A stretch of DNA of 64,000 nt from Blautia sp. Marseille-P3087 (GCF_900120195.1 NZ_LT635539.1:2575441-2639440), one strand, 5' to 3'; positions 44,735 to 54,834 are shown, counted from the stretch's first letter. Program-made: numbers and translations. Notes: generated by a model from the letters alone, not told the origin.

Positions 44735-46215
44735 AAATCAGACAGATAGAAATCAAGGATTTCGGATCAATAAAAAACAAAACACTGAAATTTACATCCG
44801 GTCTGAATGTACTGTACGATGAAAAAGAACAGATGCGGGAGGAAGTACGCACATTTATAGAAAAAATGCTTTTTGGCAATGCGGAATTTCCATATGCCGG
44901 TGTGCTCTGGTTTGAAAGCGGCGGAAGAAATTACCGTCTGACACGTGATCTGCACCGGGAGACTCCGTACAGCGAGCTTCTCTGTGAAACAAGCGGAGAG
45001 CTGATAGATGCGGACCGAATCTGCGATTCAAAGGTAGCTCAGGGAATCAGTGAATCCGTTTTTGAGAATGCAATCTGTATTGCACCCCTTAAAGGCAACA
45101 CCGGATCAGAGATCGTACGTGAGGTGCAGCGACAGATTGCGGGATTCCAGTGGAGCGCGGACAGGACAGTGGACCTTCGCCGTACTTCTCAGAGACTTAA
45201 GATGACCCGTAAAGGATATCAGGTGCAGGTAGAGCGCCGCAAAAAGGCAGATCAGCTTGAAAAAGGCAAAGTAAGCAAGGCGATTCGCCGCCTGCGCGAA
45301 GAAATCAACGATCTGGAGGATCAGAAGCAGCAGATTGGAGAGCAGCAGAGTGCGCTTAAGACAAGTGGAGACAGCAATGGCTTCCAGATACTGGATGGAC
45401 GTATCAGTGAACTGGAAAAAAAGAACCGCACGCAGATCATTATAATGTGCGCTACCGTTATTGCCGTTTTTTCAGCAGCAATTTATATGGGAATGAACAT
45501 GCAGACAGTGGTTCCGGCAGTCCTGGTGGGAATTGCGGGAGCGCTTGTCTTTATGGCAGAGACTAATTTTGAAATGCGTACCGTGCGTGAGCTGGAAAAA
45601 CGTAAACGTATGAAGAGCAGATGGCTGGCGAAGCAGAATAAGCTTCAGGACGGCAGGAATGAACTGGATGATGAGCTTCACGAAAAGAATACGGCACTTG
45701 CCAATCTGACAGAGGAACTTCAGGAGATGGAAGAATATGCATATCTTCCTCTGATAGATGAGATAGAGATCGATTCTATTAATTATGCAATGGATACGAT
45801 CGAGAAATTATCTGCCAGAATCTACGAGAAGACAGGAAACCGTCTGGTTGAGACCATGTCAGAGATTCTACGCGGAATCACAGGTGGAGAGTGCAGGGAA
45901 CTTTTGATTGATGAAGACTTCCATATCCGCGTAGATACGGGAAGTGATCTTGTATCGATAGAGAATCTCCGGCTGATCACAGTAGGACAGATATATCTTT
46001 CTCTTCGCCTTGCTATGGGTGAAATCCTGTGCGGTGCTGAGAAACTTCCTGTACTGCTGGAAGAAATGTTTGGAGCATATGATCTTGAAAATGCTGCTCA
46101 GACTGTTGCATGGCTTACCGGAGATCAGAGACAGGTAATCGTAAGTACCGGTAAGAAAAAAGAATTAGAAATATTGAAGAATACAGGCATTGCCTGCAAT
46201 ACAATAACGATATAA
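44731..46215 (+). CDS. YhaN/SbcC-like coiled-coil membrane protein with degenerate ATPase motifs
   Basis: A 494-residue protein with the start typical of this family (MKIRQIEIKDFGSIKNK ... GLNVLY). At the Walker A site it reads DEKEQMREE in place of the usual GPNESGKTT: no glycine loop and no lysine. Coiled coils flank two membrane helices (about 233-275). The C-terminal ATPase half keeps ITVGQIYLSLRLAMGE and LPVLLEEMFGAYD, where the Walker B Asp is Glu. It may be a structural partner of the SbcD-like enzyme rather than an active ATPase. Shorter than usual YhaN proteins. Confidence 0.75.
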   Translation: MKIRQIEIKDFGSIKNKTLKFTSGLNVLYDEKEQMREEVRTFIEKMLFGNAEFPYAGVLWFESGGRNYRLTRDLHRETPYSELLCETSGELIDADRICDSKVAQGISESVFENAICIAPLKGNTGSEIVREVQRQIAGFQWSADRTVDLRRTSQRLKMTRKGYQVQVERRKKADQLEKGKVSKAIRRLREEINDLEDQKQQIGEQQSALKTSGDSNGFQILDGRISELEKKNRTQIIIMCATVIAVFSAAIYMGMNMQTVVPAVLVGIAGALVFMAETNFEMRTVRELEKRKRMKSRWLAKQNKLQDGRNELDDELHEKNTALANLTEELQEMEEYAYLPLIDEIEIDSINYAMDTIEKLSARIYEKTGNRLVETMSEILRGITGGECRELLIDEDFHIRVDTGSDLVSIENLRLITVGQIYLSLRLAMGEILCGAEKLPVLLEEMFGAYDLENAAQTVAWLTGDQRQVIVSTGKKKELEILKNTGIACNTITI

Positions 46216-46221
46216 CAATAA

Positions 46222-46259
46222 AGAAAACCCCTGTGGAAGAGATTCCGCAGGGGTTTTCT
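46222..46259. terminator. Bidirectional terminator
   Basis: AGAAAACCCCTG pairs with CAGGGGTTTTCT, extended by GGAA/TTCC; A and T tracts on both sides suit termination in both directions. It lies between the YhaN-like gene and convergent prs. Confidence 0.8.
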
Positions 46260-46308
46260 GTCGTCAAATATCCGGCTGCATAAACTTCTGACCGGGATAT
46301 CTGAAAAA

Positions 46309-47493
46309 TTATTTTTCGTACTGAGCCATATAGTTGCTGACGCAACGTTTGATTCTGTCAGCAGGATTCAGAAGATGGCTGACAGACATATCATGATTCA
46401 GCGTATCAATGATCAGTGCGATATATTTGCTCATATCGCATGTGATGTAATACGGTTTGGAGAGAAGCTCCGGTGTCTGATAAACAAGGTTTGTAGTAAG
46501 AAGTTTATCAAAGATACCGTTCTGGTAAGCTTCGTCAAATTTTTCCATTCCTTCGGTGAAGAGACCGAAAGTGGTACAGATAAAGATCTTGCCGGCGCCG
46601 CGTTTCTTAAGAAGAGATGCGATCTCAAGGATGCTCTTACCGGAAGAAATCATATCATCGATCAGGATGACATCTTTGCCTTCAAGCTTTGGTCCGAGGA
46701 ACTCGTAAGCTGCGATCGGATGACGGCCTTTGACCATTTTGCTGTAGTCAAGACGGCGGTAGTACATACCCATGTCCACACCAAGGACGTTGGCAAGATA
46801 GATGGCTCTGCGCATGCTTCCCTCGTCCGGGCTGATGATCATGAAATGGTCATTGTCAATATGAAGACCTTCCACATTGTGGAGAAGGGCTTTTATAAAC
46901 TGATATGACGGCTGGATCGTCTCGAATCCGTGAAGAGGAGTTGCGTTCTGTACACGGGCATCGTGTGCATCAAATGTAATGATATTCTCTACACCCATGC
47001 CGGTGAGTTCCTGAAGTGCGGAAGCACAGTCGAGAGATTCGCGGCCGACACGTTTGCTCTGGCGGCTTTCATAGAGATACGGCATGATGACATTGATTCT
47101 GCGGGCTTTGCCGCCGATTGCAGCAATGGCACGCTTCAGATCCTGGAAGTGATCATCCGGGGACATCAGGTTTGTGAAACCGCTGATTCTGTAGGAAAGA
47201 CTGTGGTTGCATACATCCACCATAAGGTAAATATCGTCACCACGGACGGATTCACCGATCTCACCTTTACCTTCACCGGAACCAAAACGTGGTGTTTTGA
47301 CATCAACGATGTAAGAATCACGTCTGTATCCCTCAAATGCAAAAGAATCTAATTCAGGGCTGATGCGTTCTTTTCTCCATTGTACAAGCCACTCGTCAAC
47401 TTTCTCGCCAAGTGGGCGGCAACTCTGGAGGGGAATCAGTCCAAGTCTGCCTACCGGAAGTGTTGTCAGTTCTTTGCTGTTAAGCTGTGCCAT
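46309..47493 (-). CDS. prs: Ribose-phosphate pyrophosphokinase (long clostridial form)
   Basis: A 394-residue PRPP synthetase, longer than the common form of about 315. It keeps the PRPP-binding loop DVILIDDMISSGKS and FDAHDARVQN. The ribose-5-phosphate region reads ISPDEGSMRRA instead of the common SPDxGGxxRA. A long N-terminus (about 1-90) is characteristic of clostridial versions. PRPP feeds purine, pyrimidine, NAD, His and Trp synthesis. It starts 3 nt after the helicase-loader gene and is probably co-transcribed. Confidence 0.9.
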   Translation of the reverse strand: MAQLNSKELTTLPVGRLGLIPLQSCRPLGEKVDEWLVQWRKERISPELDSFAFEGYRRDSYIVDVKTPRFGSGEGKGEIGESVRGDDIYLMVDVCNHSLSYRISGFTNLMSPDDHFQDLKRAIAAIGGKARRINVIMPYLYESRQSKRVGRESLDCASALQELTGMGVENIITFDAHDARVQNATPLHGFETIQPSYQFIKALLHNVEGLHIDNDHFMIISPDEGSMRRAIYLANVLGVDMGMYYRRLDYSKMVKGRHPIAAYEFLGPKLEGKDVILIDDMISSGKSILEIASLLKKRGAGKIFICTTFGLFTEGMEKFDEAYQNGIFDKLLTTNLVYQTPELLSKPYYITCDMSKYIALIIDTLNHDMSVSHLLNPADRIKRCVSNYMAQYEK

Positions 47494-47496
47494 CGT

Positions 47497-48486
47497 TTAT
47501 TTTCCTCCTAAAAATATTTTCTGGATTCGGATATCTTTGCCAATAAGTTTCAACATCTGATAATTGCTTGCTATCCGGGAAAAAGTTCTCTCGGAATAGG
47601 TGGCTGAAAAGTCTTCCAGTTTCAGGTTCGTCGAAATGATCGTGGATTTGCGGCGTGCGATACGCTCGTTAATACACAGGAACAGCTGCGACGAAACAAA
47701 ACTGTTGGTCAGTTCAGTCCCGAGATCATCTATAATAAGAAGATCGCAGTTAAAAATAAAATCATCGCCCATATCTGTCTCGGGTTTCTTCGAGAAAGCT
47801 GTCTGCGCCAGACGGTCAAACAGGTCAAATGCAGAAAAGTAAAGAACACAATGTGCGCTTTCAAGAAGAGCATTGGCTATGCAGTGTGAGAGGAAGGTCT
47901 TTCCGACTCCGGTGCTGCCGTACAGAAACAGGTTTTGTGAGCGTGTATCAAAATCCCGGACAAAGTTTACTGCGGCATCGTAAGCACGTTTGGCGGTCTC
48001 GCGGGCAGTCAGTCCGGTAGCTTCATTTTTTATTGTATCAGAATACCAGTCAAAAGAAAAGTGTTCAAAGTTCTCTTTTTTGAGAATCTCGGTGAGATTG
48101 GACTGTGTATAGAGCAATTCGATCTCAGCTTTCTTAAAACAGGTGCATTTCTGACCACCAGTATATCCCGTGTCCTGACAGATCGGACAGAAGTAATGCG
48201 GTTCAAGATAATCTTCGGAAAAACCGTTTTTCTTAAGAAGGGAACGGCGTTCAGCAGAGAGCGCAGCCACATCTTTCTTAAGGTCGTCGACAGATCCAGG
48301 CTCACCCTGAAGCAGAGAACGGGCTTTCTGCGCGCTTAAAGCTGCTACTTCACTGTCAATCTCCAGAAGCCTCGGCACACGTGCAAAAGCCTCGGCACGG
48401 CGTTCTTCAAGGTCATGCTGTACCTGAGACTGGCGGCGGTTATACTCTCTCATGATAATATCGTACTGAAAATTCTGCAGTGCCAC
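47497..48486 (-). CDS. DnaI/DnaC-like replicative helicase loader
   Basis: A 329-residue AAA+ ATPase. The N-terminal part has a Cys cluster (FCPICQDTGYTGGQKCTC) that probably binds zinc and contacts the helicase, as in DnaI. The ATPase core has Walker A LYGSTGVGKTFLSH, Walker B LLIIDDLGTE and the arginine-finger region SERTFSRI. It loads the replicative helicase at origins or restart sites. It lies 12 nt downstream of the DnaD-domain gene, its expected partner. Confidence 0.9.
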   Translation of the reverse strand: MALQNFQYDIIMREYNRRQSQVQHDLEERRAEAFARVPRLLEIDSEVAALSAQKARSLLQGEPGSVDDLKKDVAALSAERRSLLKKNGFSEDYLEPHYFCPICQDTGYTGGQKCTCFKKAEIELLYTQSNLTEILKKENFEHFSFDWYSDTIKNEATGLTARETAKRAYDAAVNFVRDFDTRSQNLFLYGSTGVGKTFLSHCIANALLESAHCVLYFSAFDLFDRLAQTAFSKKPETDMGDDFIFNCDLLIIDDLGTELTNSFVSSQLFLCINERIARRKSTIISTNLKLEDFSATYSERTFSRIASNYQMLKLIGKDIRIQKIFLGGK

Positions 48487-48498
48487 GGTTTTCTCCTT

Positions 48499-49563
48499 TT
48501 ACTGGTTCAGCAGGTGCTTTTCGTATTCGTCGAAATTATATTCACGCTGCTGGAAATTGTTGAATCGGTTGTTGGATGCCGGTGCCGGACGGGAGTCTCG
48601 GGCAGCCTTTTTTTCCTGACGTTTTTTCCTGTGTGCGCTGTCCAGAGAACGGATGTCGTCCATCGTGCGGACCTCTTTCTGCTTCCAGCCTTCAAGAATC
48701 TTGTCGGTGTACTGGAAACTTGCCTGTCCGGTCTGGAGGACGGTTCGGTTACATGCCTCCTGAATGATCTCCATGGAAAAACCATAGGTCTTGAGCCAGG
48801 TGTCCATCAGTGTGATTTCTGTCTCGACCGGATTACGGTTGGTGATGCCCAGTGCCTTCAGAATGGAAAAATAATCCTTATTATATCGGGAACCGGACTG
48901 TTTTGCCTCTTCAACGGATGTGATGCCTTCCTGTGCCCAGGCAAGAGCAACCTTTTCGATGTAGCGGATGCTCTTGTGATTGTGTCCGACGCAGTACTCG
49001 ATCAGATAGTCGATCAGGTCTACGGACATACCAAGACCGTCATAGAAAAACAAAAGCTTCTGAACCTCTGTAGGAGAGAGGGTCTTACCGAGATACTGTT
49101 CGGCAACGTAAAGAAGCTGGATGATGTCCTCGTTTTGTTTGAGTTCACTTACACGCTCCGGAGTAAGCGCTTCCGGGCGGGCAGAAGACGGCTTTGCAGA
49201 TGCTTTTGTCGGAACCGGTTCGGCAGTGCCGCTGATCTCTGCCGCAGCGCTGTCAGAAGGCGTAGCGGAAGGGGAGAGCAGGGCAATCCCGCATAATTTA
49301 TTATTGTCTGTAAAATCGAGAGTCAGAAGCTCCTGCTTTGCCCAGTATTTCAGCGCGCGGAGAATGTCGCGCTCTGTACAGAGAAGCCGGTCAGCCATCT
49401 GCTCCAGACTGAAAGAAACCGGAGCACTGGAAAGGGCGCGTAAAAGATAGATATAAACTTTTACAAATTCTCCATTGGCCTCCGGCATATAATTGTCGAT
49501 AAATGTATTAGATAATATTGTTACCTCCGGATGGGAGGTGTTATGTAATGTGATCATTGACAT
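48499..49563 (-). CDS. DnaD-domain replication initiation/restart protein
   Basis: A 354-residue protein with an N-terminal winged-helix (about 10-100; VYIYLLRALSSAPVSFSLEQMADRLLCTERDILRALKYW), a low-complexity Ala/Ser/Pro linker, and two copies of a DnaD C-terminal-like (DnaB_2) domain (about 140-220 and 230-310, with YNKDYFSILKALGI and EAC motifs). It would act with the helicase loader. Start ATG 49563 chosen; ATG 49557 is nearly equal. The ribosome binding site is weak. DnaA boxes lie 150-350 bases upstream. Confidence 0.85.
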   Translation of the reverse strand: MSMITLHNTSHPEVTILSNTFIDNYMPEANGEFVKVYIYLLRALSSAPVSFSLEQMADRLLCTERDILRALKYWAKQELLTLDFTDNNKLCGIALLSPSATPSDSAAAEISGTAEPVPTKASAKPSSARPEALTPERVSELKQNEDIIQLLYVAEQYLGKTLSPTEVQKLLFFYDGLGMSVDLIDYLIEYCVGHNHKSIRYIEKVALAWAQEGITSVEEAKQSGSRYNKDYFSILKALGITNRNPVETEITLMDTWLKTYGFSMEIIQEACNRTVLQTGQASFQYTDKILEGWKQKEVRTMDDIRSLDSAHRKKRQEKKAARDSRPAPASNNRFNNFQQREYNFDEYEKHLLNQ

Positions 49564-49716
49564 GATAGATCGCTCGCTTTCTAAACGAAAATATCTGCGT
49601 GAACAGACATTACGGGTACCGCGTAAACAGCGGTATATCTGGAACACTAGGATTATAGCACAAGATTTTTCAAATGAGAATAGGGTATTTTTCTACAGGA
49701 GATTTCCACAAAGAAA

Positions 49717-49911
49717 TGTGGATAATGTGGATAATGTGGAAATCGAATTTTGCTGTAAATTATTTGTAACCTCATAAAATGACGAAGTTTGTTGTATTTC
49801 CGCGAAAATTGCGATAAATCGACAGGATATTATGTAAAGTAAAATGGCAGAAAAAATCCACATGTCATACACGGTGAAAAATGTGTATAAACATGTGGAT
49901 AATGTGGATAA
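49717..49911 (-). promoter_or_regulatory. Cluster of five perfect DnaA boxes
   Basis: TTATCCACA occurs on the minus strand at 49717-49725, 49726-49734, 49894-49902 and 49903-49911, and TTATACACA at 49882-49890. All match the DnaA-box consensus TTATNCACA, point the same way and sit in one gene-free 349-bp gap between murC and the dnaD-like gene. The first two and last two are head-to-tail in 9-bp steps, and the intervening 147 bp is A/T rich. Likely a DnaA-binding regulatory or titration site. Confidence 0.75.
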
Positions 49912-49912
49912 C

Positions 49913-51292
49913 TTATTTGCCAAGGAGCTGTTCGCCAATGTTTACAACGTCTCCGGCCCCCATAGTTATCAACAGGTCGCCCTGTGTACAATTTTCGAGT
50001 AAAAAGTTTTCAATCTCATCGAAAGTCGGAAAATATTCGCACGGAGTGCCGAGTTCCCTGATATGTTTCTGAAGATCTGCAGAGGAAATTCCGAGGTTAT
50101 CGGTTTCGCGCGCTGCATAAATATCTGCAAGGACTACGTGATCTGCAAGTGTCAGAGCCTTTGCAAATTCCGGAAGCAGAGCTTTTGTACGTGTATAAGT
50201 GTGAGGCTGGAAGACACACCAGATCTTTTTGTGTGGATAATTATGTGCTGCATGAAGTGTAGCCTCGATCTCTGTCGGATGGTGTGCGTAGTCATCAATG
50301 ATGGTGACTTCACCGACTTTGCCCTTGTACTGGAAACGACGGTCTGTACCACCGAAATCTTTCAGTCCGGCGAAGATCACTTCATTATCAAGACCAAGAA
50401 GTCTGCCTGCTGCGATGGAAGCGAGGGCATTGGATACGTTGTGGATGCCCGGTACTTTCAGGGAACAGGTACCGATGTCTTCGCCATTATGAAGAACATG
50501 GAAAGTCGGATGTCCGAATTCGTCATAAGTGATGTCAGAAGCGGTATACTCAGCATCGTGTTCAAGACCGTAGGTGATCACTTTACATGGAAGGTTTTCG
50601 GCAACCATTTCGTATTTCGGTGTATCTGCATTGATGATGAGCGCACCGTCAGCAGGAAGAAGCTCTGCAAATTTACGGAAAGAATGACGGATGTCATCAA
50701 TATCCTTAAAGAAATCCAGATGGTCGGCATCCATATTTAAAATGATTCCGAGTGTCGGGAAAAAGCTGAGGAAGCTGTTGGTGTATTCACATGCTTCTGT
50801 CAGGAAGGTCTCGGACTGTCCGACACGGATATTGCCGCCAATTGCAGGAAGGATACCGCCGACACTGATCGTCGGGTCGCATTCGCCCTTCAGAAGAATG
50901 TGTGACAGCATAGAAGTGGTTGTGGTCTTTCCATGTGTACCGGCAACTGCGATAGAAGTATCGTAGTTACGCATGATCTGTCCGAGAAGCTGGGCTCTTG
51001 TCAGCATCGGGAGACCTTTTTCCTTCGCGCAGGCGAATTCCGGGTTGTCCGGATGGATGGCAGCTGTATAAACAACAACCTGAACAGAATCGGAAATATT
51101 GGAAGCGCGCTGACCATAGTAGATCTTTGCACCTTTGCTTTCCAGAAGACTGGTCAGGGGGCTTTTCTTGGAGTCAGAACCGGAAATTGTGAAACCCTCT
51201 TCCAGAAGTATTTCAGCAAGTCCGCTCATACTGATACCGCCAATACCGATAAAATGGATAGAGAGCGGTTTATGGAAGTCTATCTGATACAT
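49913..51292 (-). CDS. murC: UDP-N-acetylmuramate--L-alanine ligase
   Basis: A 459-residue Mur ligase that adds L-Ala to UDP-MurNAc in the cytosol. N-terminal HFIGIGGISMSGLAEIL binds UDP; the ATP loop is GTHGKTTTTSML; DDYAHHPTEIEA and FQPHTYTRTK are conserved. The start is supported by AAGGAG. Its stop codon lies 1 base from the last DnaA box. Confidence 0.97.
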   Translation of the reverse strand: MYQIDFHKPLSIHFIGIGGISMSGLAEILLEEGFTISGSDSKKSPLTSLLESKGAKIYYGQRASNISDSVQVVVYTAAIHPDNPEFACAKEKGLPMLTRAQLLGQIMRNYDTSIAVAGTHGKTTTTSMLSHILLKGECDPTISVGGILPAIGGNIRVGQSETFLTEACEYTNSFLSFFPTLGIILNMDADHLDFFKDIDDIRHSFRKFAELLPADGALIINADTPKYEMVAENLPCKVITYGLEHDAEYTASDITYDEFGHPTFHVLHNGEDIGTCSLKVPGIHNVSNALASIAAGRLLGLDNEVIFAGLKDFGGTDRRFQYKGKVGEVTIIDDYAHHPTEIEATLHAAHNYPHKKIWCVFQPHTYTRTKALLPEFAKALTLADHVVLADIYAARETDNLGISSADLQKHIRELGTPCEYFPTFDEIENFLLENCTQGDLLITMGAGDVVNIGEQLLGK

Positions 51293-51531
51293 AATATAAT
51301 CTCCTTATCTTTAATATTTCTATTATAACGCGGTCGACTAAAAATGAAAAGTGTTACTTTTGGGGGTATTACTGTGCATTTGTTCTGAAACAGAATGACG
51401 GAAATTGTCGAAAATGCACATAAAAACAAACATATTGAAACGGTATGAAACAAAAACGTGTGCAATAGATATAAAAAAAATGAAATACTCACAAATTATT
51501 TGTAAAAAATGTTCACTAATATTTGGAAGTA

Positions 51532-51540
51532 TGGTATAAT
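51532..51540 (+). promoter_or_regulatory. Extended -10 promoter of glgC-glgD
   Basis: TGGTATAAT (51532-51540) is an extended -10 element. The -35 position is poor (TTCACT, 51512-51517). The rest of the 281-bp gap before glgC is A/T rich with no other clear element. Confidence 0.55.
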
Positions 51541-51573
51541 GGGACATCATAATATACAAGAGGTGATTGCGCG

Positions 51574-52851
51574 ATGATGAAGAAAGAAATGATTGCCATG
51601 CTTTTAGCTGGCGGTCAGGGCAGCAGACTGGGCGTATTGACACAAAAAGTAGCAAAACCAGCAGTCGCTTTTGGTGGGAAATATCGCATTATTGATTTTC
51701 CGTTGAGTAACTGTATCAATTCAGGAATCGATACAGTCGGTGTTCTGACACAGTATCAGCCGTTGCGGCTGAACACCCATATCGGCATTGGTATTCCGTG
51801 GGATCTGGACAGAAACGAGGGCGGTGTGACCGTACTTCCTCCATATGAAAAGAGTACCAACAGCGAATGGTATACCGGGACGGCCAATGCAATTTTTCAG
51901 AATCTGGATTATATGCAGCAGTACAATCCGGATTATGTACTGATTCTCTCGGGAGATCATATTTATAAAATGGATTACGAAGTTATGCTGAACTATCACA
52001 AAGCAAACAAGGCTGACATAACGATTGCCTGTATGCCGGTTCCGATAGAAGAAGCAAGCCGCTTCGGCATCATGGTTACAGATGAGACAGGACGCGTGAC
52101 GGAGTTTGAAGAAAAACCGGAGAAACCGAGCAGTAATCTTGCTTCCATGGGTATCTACATATTCAGCTGGCCGGTGCTCAAAGAAGCACTGATCGCGCTG
52201 AAAGATCAGAGCAGTTGCGATTTTGGCAAGCATATCCTTCCTTATTGTAAGGACAAAGGACAGAGACTTTTTGCCTACGAATACAACGGCTACTGGAAAG
52301 ATGTCGGCACACTGGGATCTTACTGGGAAGCAAATATGGAACTGATCGATATCATTCCGGAATTCAATCTGTACGAAGAATTCTGGAAAATCTATACAAA
52401 GGGAGACATTATTCCACCACAGTATATTGCTGAGGATGCCGTGACAGACCAGTGTCTGATTGGAGAAGGCGCCGAGATCTATGGTGAAGTATATCATTCT
52501 GTGATCGGGCCGAACGTAGTGATCGGCAGGGGTACTGTTGTGCGGGATTCGATCATCATGCGTAATTCGCAGATCGGGGAAGATACTGTTCTTGATAAGG
52601 CAATCGTAGCAGAGGATGCTGTGATCGGAAATAAAGTTACACTGGGCTTCGGAGAAGAAGCAGCAAACGTACTGAAACCGGCAGTTTATGCATTTGGTCT
52701 GGCGACAGTCGGAGAACGGAGTGTAATTCCTGATAATGTAAAAATAGGTAGAAATACTGCCATATCCGGAGTGACTACAGCAGAAGATTATCCGGGAGGA
52801 ATCCTGGAGAGCGGACAGGTGATTAAAGCAAAGGATGGTGAGCAGGCATGA
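51574..52851 (+). CDS. glgC: Glucose-1-phosphate adenylyltransferase GlgC
   Basis: A 425-residue ADP-glucose pyrophosphorylase making the donor for glycogen synthesis. The nucleotidyl loop [12 protein letters not shown], the catalytic-site stretch [17 protein letters not shown] and YWKDVGT are all present. A C-terminal left-handed beta-helix (about 295-420) follows. It overlaps glgD by 4 bases. Confidence 0.96.
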   Translation: MMKKEMIAMLLAGGQGSRLGVLTQKVAKPAVAFGGKYRIIDFPLSNCINSGIDTVGVLTQYQPLRLNTHIGIGIPWDLDRNEGGVTVLPPYEKSTNSEWYTGTANAIFQNLDYMQQYNPDYVLILSGDHIYKMDYEVMLNYHKANKADITIACMPVPIEEASRFGIMVTDETGRVTEFEEKPEKPSSNLASMGIYIFSWPVLKEALIALKDQSSCDFGKHILPYCKDKGQRLFAYEYNGYWKDVGTLGSYWEANMELIDIIPEFNLYEEFWKIYTKGDIIPPQYIAEDAVTDQCLIGEGAEIYGEVYHSVIGPNVVIGRGTVVRDSIIMRNSQIGEDTVLDKAIVAEDAVIGNKVTLGFGEEAANVLKPAVYAFGLATVGERSVIPDNVKIGRNTAISGVTTAEDYPGGILESGQVIKAKDGEQA

Positions 52852-53966
52852 GAGCAATAGGTATTATTCTGGCTGGCGGAAACAACAGCCGTATGAGAGA
52901 ACTGTCGGATAAGAGGGCTATCGCAGCGATGCCTGTAGCGGGAAGTTACCGCAGTATTGATTTTGTACTGAGTAATATGGCGAATTCTCATATTCAGAAG
53001 GTCGCTGTACTGACACAGTACAATGCCCGTTCGCTGAATGAACATTTAAGCTCCTCGAAATGGTGGGATTTTGGACGTAAACAGGGCGGTCTGTTTGTAT
53101 TTACACCTACGATCACGAAGGACAATGGCCTGTGGTATCAGGGAACAGCAGATGCCATCTATCAGAACATTGATTTTCTGAAAGAAAGTCATGAACCATA
53201 TGTAGTTATCGCATCCGGTGACTGTATATACCGGATGGATTATAATAAAGTGCTTGAGTATCATATCGCAAAGCGTGCGGATATCACTGTCGTCTGCACC
53301 ACCTGTGAAGATCAGAAAGAAGTAGAACGCTTTGGTGTGGTACGTATGAATGATGACGACAGAATCGTAGAGTTCGAAGAAAAACCAATCGTTTCTTCCT
53401 ATAATACAATTTCTACCGGTATCTACGTAGTACGAAGAAGACAGCTGATCGAGCTTCTGGAGCGCGCGGCACTTGAAGGCAGACATGATTTTGTAAACGA
53501 TATTCTGATCCGTTACAAAAATCTCAAGAGAATCTACGGATACAAGACAGATGCTTACTGGAGCAATATTTCTACTGCAGAAGCATACTATCGTACCAAC
53601 ATGGATTTCCTGCGGCATGATATCCGGAATTATTTCTTTAAGCAGGAACCGTCGATCAAGACCAAGATTGACGATCTTCCACCGGCTAAATATAATCCGG
53701 GGGCAGTTGTTAAAAACAGTCTTGTTTCAAGCGGATCGATCATCAACGGAACCGTCGAGAATTCTGTTTTGTTTAAGGATGTCTATGTAGGCAACAACTG
53801 TGTGATTAAGAACTCTGTGATTCTTAATAATGTTTATATTGGGGACAATACACGTATCGAGAACTGTATTGTTGAGAGCAGGGATACCATTCGTGCGAAT
53901 TCCTGCTACTGCGGCGAAAACGAGATTAAAATCGTCGTTGAGAAAAATGAGAGATACGCATTATAA
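52848..53966 (+). CDS. glgD: GlgD, regulatory ADP-glucose pyrophosphorylase subunit
   Basis: A 372-residue homologue of GlgC, as usual for Firmicutes GlgD. The N-terminal loop is altered ([15 protein letters not shown]) and the substrate-site [10 protein letters not shown] of GlgC becomes [11 protein letters not shown]. It forms heteromers with GlgC and modulates its activity. C-terminal beta-helix present but shorter. Translationally coupled to glgC. Confidence 0.94.
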   Translation: MRAIGIILAGGNNSRMRELSDKRAIAAMPVAGSYRSIDFVLSNMANSHIQKVAVLTQYNARSLNEHLSSSKWWDFGRKQGGLFVFTPTITKDNGLWYQGTADAIYQNIDFLKESHEPYVVIASGDCIYRMDYNKVLEYHIAKRADITVVCTTCEDQKEVERFGVVRMNDDDRIVEFEEKPIVSSYNTISTGIYVVRRRQLIELLERAALEGRHDFVNDILIRYKNLKRIYGYKTDAYWSNISTAEAYYRTNMDFLRHDIRNYFFKQEPSIKTKIDDLPPAKYNPGAVVKNSLVSSGSIINGTVENSVLFKDVYVGNNCVIKNSVILNNVYIGDNTRIENCIVESRDTIRANSCYCGENEIKIVVEKNERYAL

Positions 53967-54009
53967 TGCGAACTCATAAATGCGTATGAAAATGAAAGGG
54001 GCAGACACG

Positions 54010-54300
54010 ATGAATATTACAGACGTACGTGTAAGAAAAGTAGCAAAAGAGGGAAAGATGAAAGCAGTTGTTTCTATCACGATTGATGAGGAATTTGTAG
54101 TTCATGATATCAAAGTGATCGAAGGCGAAAAAGGACTGTTTATCGCTATGCCGAGCCGCAAGGCCACAGACGGAGAGTACAGAGACATTGCTCATCCGAT
54201 CAATTCCGGTACGAGAGACATGATCCAGACACTGATCCTCGGCAAATATCAGGAGATGTTGGATGCAGAACCTGCCGAAGCAGTTGAAGCAGCAGAGTAA
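54010..54300 (+). CDS. spoVG: Septation/regulatory protein SpoVG
   Basis: A 96-residue SpoVG with the diagnostic N-terminus [35 protein letters not shown] and [12 protein letters not shown]. It binds RNA and DNA and affects sporulation septation and virulence genes in other Firmicutes. ATG 54010 follows AAAGGGG. Confidence 0.96.
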   Translation: MNITDVRVRKVAKEGKMKAVVSITIDEEFVVHDIKVIEGEKGLFIAMPSRKATDGEYRDIAHPINSGTRDMIQTLILGKYQEMLDAEPAEAVEAAE

Positions 54301-54368
54301 ACCGGAACAGAATGTATGGGCTGGGATTAAATAAAGAAAATACAAAAACAATAAAATAAAGAGAAGGT

Positions 54369-54433
54369 ATGCCCGGATGGAGAAAATTACTTACAATTGA
54401 AGTGAGAGATGTTTCCCGTCCGGGTATTTTTTT
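54369..54433 (+). terminator. Terminator after spoVG
   Basis: ATGCCCGGATGG (54369-54380) pairs with CCGTCCGGGTAT (54416-54427) with two non-Watson-Crick positions, over a long loop, and seven T follow. Confidence 0.7.
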
Positions 54434-54482
54434 CGTGACTAAATTCGTGACCAGATGAATTTTGATGCTTTTTATGCCAACG

Positions 54483-54521
54483 CAAAAAAACACCGAAAGC
54501 CTTATCTCTAAAGCTTTCGGT
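54483..54521 (-). terminator. Terminator of the tRNA-Pro gene
   Basis: CACCGAAAGC pairs with GCTTTCGGTG around a 12-nt loop; on the minus strand a run of seven T follows. Confidence 0.85.
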
Positions 54522-54536
54522 GCCCCTGCCAAGTAG

Positions 54537-54610
54537 TCGAAGTGACAGGATTTGAACCTGCGACCTCTGCGTCCCGAACGCAGCGCTCTACCAAACTGAG
54601 CCACACTTCG
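54537..54610 (-). tRNA. tRNA-Pro (anticodon CGG)
   Basis: The minus strand folds as a standard cloverleaf: acceptor CGAAGTG/CACTTCG, D arm GGCTC...GAGC, anticodon stem CTGCG/CGCAG with loop TTCGGGA (anticodon CGG, reading CCG), and T arm with GGTTCAAATCC. The 3' CCA is not encoded. Single gene with its own promoter and terminator. Confidence 0.95.
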
Positions 54611-54646
54611 TTATTTGATTTTGCTTCGTCGCTTGACGCAAGACAT

Positions 54647-54675
54647 ATTATATTATAGTGAAATGCAAATGTCAA
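54647..54675 (-). promoter_or_regulatory. Consensus promoter of the tRNA-Pro gene
   Basis: On the minus strand, perfect TTGACA (54670-54675), 17 nt, and perfect TATAAT (54647-54652). It lies 37 bases before the tRNA. Confidence 0.85.
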
Positions 54676-54834
54676 CAACTTTTTTGAGATTTTTTAAAAA
54701 AAATTTAAAAGTACACTCAACACATGTTTTGTCGGTGTTCTTTCTTGCAAACGAGTACATAATACGTTATATTTATATCAAAGATCTGTTCAGGATGATT
54801 CGATATGAACATCAGAACAGAAAGGAGTTTTCTC

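Noticed and set aside
49564-49912. Main chromosomal origin
   Set aside because: dnaA, dnaN, rpmH and related origin genes are absent, so a regulatory or titration site is more likely than oriC.
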